From an uncultured Collinsella sp. (lineage in GTDB: Bacteria > Actinomycetota > Coriobacteriia > Coriobacteriales > Coriobacteriaceae), in assembly GCA_900556675.1 (NCBI GenBank), contig USQE01000019.1:1-12398 (forward strand): a stretch of 12,398 bases of DNA, read 5' to 3'. The notes beneath the pieces were generated by a model. It ran no database searches. It worked only from the letters and a program-made list of their open reading frames with translations, and was not told where the DNA came from. This document shows, piece by piece, positions 7,497 to 12,398 of this stretch. Within the stretch, counting starts at the first letter, position 1, and every line of letters begins with the position of its first letter. The position numbers were made by a program, and so were the translations under genes.

Positions 7497-8630
7497 CTAC
7501 TTCCAGACACGCTCGGCAATACGCTTGACCAGCGCGATCTTCGCCCATTGCTCGTCCTCGGTCAGCTTGTTGCCAATCTCACAGCTGGCAAAGCCGCACT
7601 GGGGCGACAGATACAGGTTCTCGAGCGGAACATACTTTGCAGCCTCGTGAATACGCTCGACGATGGCATCCTCGTCCTCAAGCTCAGCGGCCTTGGTGGT
7701 CACCAGGCCCAACACGACCTTCTTGCCGGGAGCAACGTACTTGAGCGGCTCAAAGCCACCGGCGCGCGGCGTATCGAACTCCAGGTAAAATGCGTCGACA
7801 TCCTCGCGTGCGAACAGGTACGGCGCGATGGGGTCATAGCCGCCCTCGAAGGCATAGGTAGAGTGGTAGTTACCACGGCACACGTGCGTGTTAATGACCA
7901 GGTCGTCGGGCTTGCCCTCGATGGCGGCGTTGTTGAGCGCCACGCCCAGCTCGCTTACCTTTTGCAGGTCGACCGGGCTCATGCCGGTTTTGGCGACAAA
8001 ATCGGTATCGCAGTAGATGCCCCAGGTGCAGTCATCAAACTGGATGTTGCGGCAGCCTGCTGCGTACAGGTCGGCGATCACCGTGCGATAAGCGGCTGCA
8101 ATGGCATCGGCAAGCTCCTCATCGGTCTTATAGACAGCGCGCAGGCTCTCCTGCTGGCCGTCGCAGCGATCGAGCGTGACCTCAGAGAACGTCTGGATCG
8201 GTGCTGGAATGGTTTGGCGCGCGACCTGACCCTCGCCCTCGAGCGCCTTAACAAACTTGAAGTGCTCGACGAAGGGGTGATTCTCGCCGCTGATAGGGCC
8301 GGTCACCACGGCGGTATCAGCCGTAGTCTCCTCGTCGTGGAACATATAGCCCGTACGCGAGGTACGGCGTACAATGCCGTTGAGCCCCCACATAAAGTCG
8401 AGGTGCCAGTAGCTGCGGCGGAACTCGCCATCGGTGATAACCTGCAGGCCGGCAGCCTTCTGCTTGGCCACTAAGTCGTGGATGGCCTCGTCCTCGACGG
8501 CCTTAAGGCCGGAAGCGTCGAGTTTACCCGCGACATAGGCGGCACGGGCGTCCTTTACAGCTTGCGGACGAAGAAAGCTGCCGACGATATCGGCGCGAAA
8601 CGGCGCGTTCGGTTGAATCGAAGTGCTCAT
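7497..8630 (-). CDS. MetE-like cobalamin-independent methionine synthase, catalytic-domain-only form (YxjG/YxjH type)
   Basis: This 377-residue protein corresponds to the C-terminal catalytic barrel of MetE, which methylates homocysteine to methionine using a zinc-bound thiolate. The N-terminal half of classical MetE (about 750 residues) is absent, as in B. subtilis YxjG/YxjH. The zinc ligands are all present: His249 and Cys251 (INTHVCRGN), Glu284 (YLEFDTPRAGG) and Cys345 (LSPQCGFAS). DGEFRR (68-72 region) and QFDDCTWG (197-204) are further family marks. The ATG at 8630 follows GGGAG by 6 bases and is preferred over 8648. Upstream is an AT-rich region with operator-like sites, then a LysR gene; downstream is uraA. 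Short MetE-like proteins may use a methyl donor other than methyl-folate polyglutamate, so the donor is uncertain. Confidence 0.85.
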   Translation of the reverse strand: MSTSIQPNAPFRADIVGSFLRPQAVKDARAAYVAGKLDASGLKAVEDEAIHDLVAKQKAAGLQVITDGEFRRSYWHLDFMWGLNGIVRRTSRTGYMFHDEETTADTAVVTGPISGENHPFVEHFKFVKALEGEGQVARQTIPAPIQTFSEVTLDRCDGQQESLRAVYKTDEELADAIAAAYRTVIADLYAAGCRNIQFDDCTWGIYCDTDFVAKTGMSPVDLQKVSELGVALNNAAIEGKPDDLVINTHVCRGNYHSTYAFEGGYDPIAPYLFAREDVDAFYLEFDTPRAGGFEPLKYVAPGKKVVLGLVTTKAAELEDEDAIVERIHEAAKYVPLENLYLSPQCGFASCEIGNKLTEDEQWAKIALVKRIAERVWK

Positions 8631-8668
8631 AGATATCTCCCTTTGCATTGGTTGCTTTACTGGGACAG

Positions 8669-8697
8669 AGTATGAGCGCTCATATGGCCATCGTAAA
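8669..8697 (-). promoter_or_regulatory. Probable promoter of the metE-like gene
   Basis: On the minus strand TTTACG (8697-8692, -35) and CATACT (8674-8669, -10) are separated by exactly 17 bp. The predicted transcript start near 8662 gives a leader of about 30 bases. Each hexamer matches consensus at four of six positions. Confidence 0.4.
8671..8684. promoter_or_regulatory. 14-bp perfect palindrome over the metE-like promoter
   Basis: TATGAGCGCTCATA is a perfect palindrome lying across the -10 and spacer of the predicted promoter. The position would suit a repressor operator. The binding protein is unknown, and the site does not match the MetR consensus. Confidence 0.45.
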
Positions 8698-8717
8698 ATA
8701 TATGTTTATAACAGTTT

Positions 8718-8738
8718 GATATAGATGCTTCCTATATC
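8718..8738. promoter_or_regulatory. LysR-type operator (ATAG-N7-CTAT) upstream of metE-like gene
   Basis: Perfect 7-bp arms GATATAG and CTATATC are separated by 7 bases. This fits the LysR box (T-N11-A within interrupted dyad symmetry). Its centre (8728) lies about 66 bp upstream of the predicted start near 8662, the usual recognition site for LysR activators. The adjacent LysR gene is the obvious candidate regulator. Confidence 0.5.
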
Positions 8739-8785
8739 AGTTGGGACTGCCATAAAGAGATTTAACCCGTGCAGAATGCAGCAGT

Positions 8786-9682
8786 CTAGATGTGCTGACG
8801 AATCGCGTCGATATAGGCCTGCCCGTAGCGCGTAAGTGTCGTGTTCTTGCGCGTGATAATGCCAATCTCCATGTACTCGTCTACATCGAGCGGAATCGAG
8901 ATAATACCGGGGCCGTTAAGTTCATGGCTGATCACGCCCGAACACACCGTGTAGCCGTTAAGGCCCATGGCCAGATTGAACAACGTCGCACGGTCGCGCA
9001 CGCGGATATTCTTGCGGCGCTCAAAGGTCGAGGTCAGTTCCTCGGAATAGTAAAACGAGTTGTAGCTGCCCTGCTCGTAGGACAGGAACGGGTAGTCTTC
9101 CAGATCCTCGAGCGTCACGCTGGAGCGGTCTGCCAAAGGATGGTCGGCGCATACAAAGACATGCGGCGTGGCGCAGAAGAGCCCCTCGAATACGAGTTCG
9201 TTGGCGGCGAGCATGCGCTCGATGACCTCGCGATTGTGCTCGGACAGGTACAGGATGCCGAGCTCGCTTTTCATATGCGCGACGTCCTCGATAATCTCGT
9301 GGGTCTGTTCCTCGCGCAGGGTAAAGTCGTAACGCGCGGCATCAAACTTACGAATCACATCGACAAACGCATTAACGGCAAAGGAATAATGCTGGCAGCT
9401 CACGCTAAAATGCGGCACCTGCTCGGATGCGCCCTTGTACTTGCCCTCGAGCAGGTCGGCCTGGTCGAGTACCTGGCGCGCGTAGCCTAAGAAGGTCTCG
9501 CCCTCTTCGGACACAATAACACCCTTGTTGGTGCGCTCAAAGATGTGGACACCCATCTCGTTTTCGAGATCGCGAATCGATGCGGTAATCGAAGGCTGCG
9601 ACACAAAGAGCCGGCGCGAGGCCTCGGTGATGCTGCCGCATTCGGCAACTTTGACGACGTACCTGAGCTGCTGAAGCTTCAT
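8786..9682 (-). CDS. LysR-family transcriptional regulator
   Basis: This 298-residue protein has a classical LysR layout. An N-terminal winged helix-turn-helix (MKLQQLRYVVKVAECGSITE onward, residues 1-60; recognition region around FVSQPSITASIRDLE) is followed by a linker helix (about 61-88) and a two-lobed effector-binding domain from about residue 90. The start at 9682 follows GGGAGA and matches the conserved MxLxQLRY N-terminus of the family; a longer open frame upstream overlaps the HAD gene and is rejected. The gene lies 10 bases after the HAD phosphatase and 155 bases before the metE-like gene, all on the minus strand. It is not divergent from its likely target, which is less usual for LysR genes. 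The operator at 8718-8738 suggests control of the metE-like gene, possibly in response to a sulfur-amino-acid metabolite (inference). Confidence 0.9.
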   Translation of the reverse strand: MKLQQLRYVVKVAECGSITEASRRLFVSQPSITASIRDLENEMGVHIFERTNKGVIVSEEGETFLGYARQVLDQADLLEGKYKGASEQVPHFSVSCQHYSFAVNAFVDVIRKFDAARYDFTLREEQTHEIIEDVAHMKSELGILYLSEHNREVIERMLAANELVFEGLFCATPHVFVCADHPLADRSSVTLEDLEDYPFLSYEQGSYNSFYYSEELTSTFERRKNIRVRDRATLFNLAMGLNGYTVCSGVISHELNGPGIISIPLDVDEYMEIGIITRKNTTLTRYGQAYIDAIRQHI

Positions 9683-9692
9683 AGCTTTCTCC

Positions 9693-10601
9693 CTAGACGT
9701 TCGTGACGTCGAAACCCATCGCATCCATCTGACACATAAACGGCGGCATCTCCCCCGTCGCGGCACAGGCGGCAATCTGATGCAGAGCCCCGGCGACCGC
9801 ATCATCTGCCGCGGCGCCGATATGCCAGCGTGCGGCAGCCGTGACGGCCTCGTTGGCATTGGCGACAGCAACGGAGTTGGGGACGGCATCGATCATGGGC
9901 AGATCGTTATCGGAATCGCCAAATACGGCCACCTCATCAGGCGTCAGACCCAAAGCGCGTGCCAGCTCCAGCGCAGCGCAGCCCTTGTCCCAACCAGCCG
10001 GAAGGATGTCAAACAGGCGCACGCGGTTGTTGGGAAACACAAGCGAGAGCTCCGGCACCTCAGCGGTAACGCGCTCGCGTAGCTCCGCGAGCTCCTCACG
10101 TGAACGGGCGCTCCAGATATTCGCCTTGTATACCGGGGCATCATCGACAACAGGACGGCACGGGGCCTCTTCGCCCTTGAGCCACGCGTTGCCGCCCGAC
10201 TCCATGGCGCGGCGCACGCGCTCGGGGTCGCCCGTCACGCAGTAGGCATCGTTATCCCAAAAGTCGTCACCCAGGCTGTAGACCTTTAGATAGGTATCGT
10301 CGGTCTCTTGCTCGAGGTAATCGGCCAGACGCGTCAGGGCACCGTTGTCGGTCGCGCGCGAAGCGACCACCTGACCGTCGACAAACATTACCTGGCCGTT
10401 ACAGAATGCGCCAGTCGAAAAACACTCGGAACAACTTTTGAACATCCAGCCCATCGCGGACGGCTGACGACCCGAAACCGGACCAAAGTGCAGACCCGCC
10501 GCCTGCATGGCATGAATACCCTCGATGGCGCAGTCGCTGGCTCCGTCATGCCCGGCTGGAATCAGCGTATCGTCCATATCGGTCAGCACAAGTTTAATCA
10601 T
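9693..10601 (-). CDS. Cof-type HAD-superfamily phosphatase (subclass IIB)
   Basis: This 302-residue protein has all four HAD motifs: DMDDT (nucleophile Asp8, acid Asp10), SGR (Ser43), Lys206 in GWDKG, and GDSDND (Asp229, Asp233). The insert between about residues 85 and 190 is the C2B cap of Cof/YbiV-like sugar- and cofactor-phosphate phosphatases. The ATG at 10601 has GGGGG close upstream. It is the first gene of a minus-strand group, with the LysR gene starting 10 bases after its stop, so the two are probably co-transcribed. It is divergent from the TPP-riboswitch thiamine operon. Since E. coli Cof hydrolyses the thiamine intermediate HMP-PP, a thiamine link is possible but unproven. HAD substrate ranges are broad and cannot be read from sequence. 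Confidence 0.85.
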   Translation of the reverse strand: MIKLVLTDMDDTLIPAGHDGASDCAIEGIHAMQAAGLHFGPVSGRQPSAMGWMFKSCSECFSTGAFCNGQVMFVDGQVVASRATDNGALTRLADYLEQETDDTYLKVYSLGDDFWDNDAYCVTGDPERVRRAMESGGNAWLKGEEAPCRPVVDDAPVYKANIWSARSREELAELRERVTAEVPELSLVFPNNRVRLFDILPAGWDKGCAALELARALGLTPDEVAVFGDSDNDLPMIDAVPNSVAVANANEAVTAAARWHIGAAADDAVAGALHQIAACAATGEMPPFMCQMDAMGFDVTNV

Positions 10602-10629
10602 AAGACCCCCATTCGTATCGGTCCTACCT

Positions 10630-10635
10630 ATTGTA
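10630..10635 (-). promoter_or_regulatory. Possible -10 of the HAD-LysR operon
   Basis: The minus strand reads TACAAT, 29 bases before the HAD start. No clear -35 hexamer is present at 16-18 bp; the upstream region is taken up by the inverted repeat at 10639-10673. Confidence 0.3.
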
Positions 10636-10638
10636 ACG

Positions 10639-10673
10639 ACCTGCCAAAATAAACCTGTCCCTTTTTGGCAGGT
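10639..10673. repeat. 35-bp REP-like palindrome between HAD and thiamine operons
   Basis: Perfect 11-bp arms ACCTGCCAAAA and TTTTGGCAGGT flank a 13-base loop containing AAACCTGTCCC. The loop sequence echoes the arm (CCTG), a style seen in dispersed REP-like palindromes. It could also act as a weak terminator in either direction, although no gene ends here. It sits between two divergent promoter regions. Confidence 0.55.
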
Positions 10674-10700
10674 GCGCTAGTATAGGGAACAACAGATTCG

Positions 10701-10792
10701 ATGCGGGAGTGCCGGCGGTGCAAACCACAAGGCTGAGAGGGCATGGGGCCCAATCCTTTGAACCTGTCAGTTAATGCTGGCGTAGGGAGCAT
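10701..10792 (+). promoter_or_regulatory. TPP riboswitch (THI element) aptamer
   Basis: The conserved TPP aptamer blocks are all present: GGGAGTGCC (10705 onward), GGCTGAGAGGGC (CTGAGA at 10733-10738), GAACCTG (10760-10766) and GCTGGCGTAGGGA (ending at 10788). P1 forms from ATGC 10701-10704 with GCAT 10789-10792. The GCAT strand can instead pair with ATGC at 10817-10820, with CGCC 10795-10798 and GGCG 10807-10810 inside. That would be an antiterminator excluding both P1 and the terminator downstream. TPP binding should therefore switch off the thiM operon (inference from known THI elements). Confidence 0.95.
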
Positions 10793-10804
10793 GCCGCCTT
10801 TACA

Positions 10805-10834
10805 GGGGCGCTGTCTATGCACAGCGCCCCTTTT
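10805..10834 (+). terminator. Riboswitch expression-platform terminator
   Basis: A perfect 10-bp GC-rich stem (GGGGCGCTGT / ACAGCGCCCC) with a 6-base loop is followed by TTTTCT. It lies directly after the TPP aptamer and before the thiM ribosome site, so it is the regulated stop. Confidence 0.9.
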
Positions 10835-10856
10835 CTATGCCAAGGAGGCATGTGCA

Positions 10857-11696
10857 GTGATTGATTCGAAACAGCTTAAGCAACATATGGTCAAGGCCGC
10901 GGAGGAGATTCGCGCCACCAATCCGATGGCCGGCTCCATCACCAACACGGTGACGATCGACTTTGTCGCCAATGCGCAGCTCGCCGTGGGCGGTTCGGCC
11001 GCCATGGTCTATCTGCCCGACGAGGGCGAGGCGCTCGTTGCCGGCGGCGGCGCCATCTATCTCAACATGGGCACGCTCTTCCCCATCTACGAGCAGACGA
11101 TTCCCCGCGCGGCCAAGGCGGCACACGACGCCGGCAAGCCCTGGGTGCTCGATCCGGTGGGCCTGGGCATCGGCAGCCTGCGCACCCAGTTGGTAAACGA
11201 GCTCAAGCAGTACAAGCCCGCCATCGTGCGCGGCAACGCCTCCGAGATCATCGCGCTCGCCGGCCTGTGGGGTCTTGAGGGCGAGGCGGCTGATCTGAGC
11301 CGCGTGCGCGGTGTCGATACCACCGACACGGTCGACGCCGCCCGCGATGCCGCCGTGGCGCTCGCCCGCTACACCGGCGGCGCCGTAGTGGTCTCGGGCG
11401 AAGTCGACCTGATCACCGACGGCACGACGGTGGCCAAGTCCCACGGCGGCAGCCCGCTCATGTCAAAGATCACCGGCTGCGGCTGCTCGCAGGGCGGCGT
11501 GCTGGCCGTGTACGCCTGCGCGGCCGACCCGTTTACGGCCGCCGTCTGCGGTACCGCCGTCTACAACGTTGCCGGCACGCGTGCCGCCGCCGTCGCCGAT
11601 GCCCCGGCAAGCTTTAAGGTCGCCTTTATCGACGAGCTCTACCGCGCAACCGCCCAAGACATTGCCGATAACCAACTCGAGCTCGAGGAGGCATAA
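10857..11696 (+). CDS. thiM: Hydroxyethylthiazole kinase
   Basis: This 279-residue cytoplasmic kinase phosphorylates 4-methyl-5-(2-hydroxyethyl)thiazole, the salvage route to the thiazole half of thiamine. Recognised stretches are GSITNTVTIDFVANAQLAVGG (26-46), WVLDPVGLG (96-104), RGNASEI (125-131) and the TGCGC loop (206-210) with catalytic Cys210. The start is the GTG at 10857: AAGGAGG lies 8 bases before it and the riboswitch terminator ends at 10834, so the in-frame ATG at 10743, inside the aptamer, cannot be the start. Four bases from its stop the next gene begins, and its ribosome site lies in the last thiM codons, so translation is probably coupled. Expression is under TPP riboswitch control. 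Confidence 0.95.
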   Translation: MIDSKQLKQHMVKAAEEIRATNPMAGSITNTVTIDFVANAQLAVGGSAAMVYLPDEGEALVAGGGAIYLNMGTLFPIYEQTIPRAAKAAHDAGKPWVLDPVGLGIGSLRTQLVNELKQYKPAIVRGNASEIIALAGLWGLEGEAADLSRVRGVDTTDTVDAARDAAVALARYTGGAVVVSGEVDLITDGTTVAKSHGGSPLMSKITGCGCSQGGVLAVYACAADPFTAAVCGTAVYNVAGTRAAAVADAPASFKVAFIDELYRATAQDIADNQLELEEA

Positions 11697-11699
11697 GCC

Positions 11700-12041
11700 A
11701 TGTCCGAGCTTGCAACCAATACCGGCATGAACACGCTCGTCGCTGTGGCCATCGCCCCGTGCGGCACCGGCGATGAGCTGTCCGCCGAGGTCGCCGAGGT
11801 CGTGCGTGTTATTCGCGAGAGCGGCCTTCCCAACCGCACCACCTCGATGTTCACCGAGATCGAGGGCGACTGGGACGAGGTCATGCAGGTCGTGCGCGAC
11901 GCAACCTTTGTGTTGGCGAACAAAGGCATCCGCACCGAAGTCGTGCTCAAAGCCGATATTCGGCCCGGATTTACTGACACCATGACCGGCAAGCTCGAGC
12001 GCATGGAAGCACAGATCAAAAAGCAGGAGGAAGCACGATGA
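11700..12041 (+). CDS. MTH1187-family thiamine-binding protein (UPF0045)
   Basis: This 113-residue protein matches the small ferredoxin-like-fold MTH1187/YkoF-related family that binds thiamine or its pyrimidine. Signature stretches are VAIAPCGTGDELSAEVAEVVRVIRESGLP (16-44), TEIEGDWDEVMQVV (52-65) and KADIRPG (84-90). The ATG at 11700 is preceded by GAGGAGG inside the end of thiM. Its TGA overlaps the ATG of thiE (ATGA), a sign of translational coupling. Position between thiM and thiE under one TPP riboswitch strongly supports a thiamine role. Whether it buffers, delivers or senses thiamine is not known from sequence. Confidence 0.9.
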   Translation: MSELATNTGMNTLVAVAIAPCGTGDELSAEVAEVVRVIRESGLPNRTTSMFTEIEGDWDEVMQVVRDATFVLANKGIRTEVVLKADIRPGFTDTMTGKLERMEAQIKKQEEAR

Positions 12042-12398
12042 GCATCCGCGACAACCTTGATATCTCGGCCTATCTGGTGCTCGGCCCCGAAAACACGCTG
12101 GGGCGTCCCGTGGGCGATGTGGTGGCCCAGGCACTCGACGCCGGCTTTACCTGCATTCAGGTGCGCTCCAAGGTGGCAAGTGCCCGCGAGATCATTGCGC
12201 TGACCGGCGACGCCGCGCAGGCTATCGCGCAGGCCGGCAAGACCGGTCAGGTCGCCTTGCTGATCGACGACCGCCTGGACTGCGTACTCGCCGCGCGCGA
12301 GCAGGGCATCGCTGTCGACGGCGTGCACGTGGGCCAGAGCGATATTCCCGTCGAGGTCTGCCGCAAGCTGCTGGGCCCCGATGCCATCGTGGGCCTTT
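12038..12398 (+). CDS. thiE: Thiamine phosphate synthase, N-terminal part (runs off window)
   Basis: The first 120 codons of a TIM-barrel thiamine phosphate synthase are present; the gene continues past the window edge. The enzyme joins HMP-PP with thiazole phosphate to give thiamine phosphate. Recognised stretches are the AGFTCIQVRSK strand (family form: IQLRxK), LLIDDRLDCVLAA (family form: INDRxDxAL) and GVHVGQSDIP with Gly-His-Gly-Gln-Asp conserved. The ATG at 12038 overlaps the preceding stop, and AGGAGG lies 7 bases upstream. Thiazole from ThiM is its direct substrate after phosphorylation, so the three genes form a short salvage-to-thiamine-phosphate line. A thiD for the pyrimidine branch may lie just downstream (expectation only). 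Confidence 0.92.
   Translation, partial: MSIRDNLDISAYLVLGPENTLGRPVGDVVAQALDAGFTCIQVRSKVASAREIIALTGDAAQAIAQAGKTGQVALLIDDRLDCVLAAREQGIAVDGVHVGQSDIPVEVCRKLLGPDAIVGL

Noticed and set aside
6547..8474. Long plus-strand open frames (247 and 382 codons) antisense to uraA and the metE-like gene
   Set aside because: The sense-strand genes are clear family members. The antisense products are rich in Arg, His and Gly, with no domain or ribosome site.
8745..8786. GACTGC / GCAGTC inverted repeat after the LysR gene as a terminator
   Set aside because: The arms are only 6 bp with a loop of about 30 bases and no U-tract.
10815..11444. 209-codon frame antisense to thiM
   Set aside because: It is a shadow of thiM; its reading would cross the riboswitch terminator.

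Overview
The window looks like a chromosomal segment of a gut-dwelling, GC-rich Gram-positive actinobacterium, most plausibly a Coriobacteriia member such as Collinsella. That placement is inference. It rests on the high GC content, strong GGAGG-type ribosome binding sites, a bile-salt-hydrolase-type enzyme, and a surface protein with an LAXTG-like sortase tail. No rRNA, tRNA, CRISPR array, transposase, phage gene or toxin-antitoxin pair was seen.

Layout, left to right. (1) Minus strand, 9-1638: a choloylglycine/bile salt hydrolase with an intact catalytic set and, upstream of it, a short peptide-deformylase-like protein that keeps its metal ligands but has lost the catalytic Glu. Between them lie a terminator and a 109-bp imperfect palindrome. 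(2) Plus strand, 1832-3142: an AzgA/PbuG-type purine permease closed by a terminator. (3) Plus strand, 3347-5105: a secreted beta-helix surface protein with an LAATG sorting tail, split by a frameshift near 4620-4645. (4) Plus strand, 5313-5978: a small serine esterase, ending at a bidirectional terminator. (5) Minus strand, 6040-10601, in transcription order: a Cof-type HAD phosphatase, a LysR regulator, a short-form MetE-like methyltransferase and a UraA-type uracil permease. The LysR-metE gap is unusually AT-rich. It holds a plausible promoter, a perfect 14-bp palindrome over that promoter, and an ATAG-N7-CTAT operator about 66 bp upstream of the predicted transcription start, the usual LysR activator position. 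(6) Plus strand, 10701 to the window end: a TPP riboswitch with a terminator expression platform, then tightly coupled thiM, an MTH1187-type thiamine-binding protein gene and thiE, which runs off the window.

Functional picture. The right end is a TPP-repressed thiazole-salvage and thiamine-assembly operon. The centre links a likely LysR-controlled methionine synthase homologue to pyrimidine uptake. The left end holds host-interaction functions (bile salt deconjugation, a cell-wall protein) and purine uptake. Most of this is ordinary metabolism. The points most worth a second look are the deformylase-like protein without its catalytic Glu, the 109-bp palindrome, the LysR/metE regulatory region, and the broken surface protein. 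I found no convincing sign of a wholly new multi-gene system.
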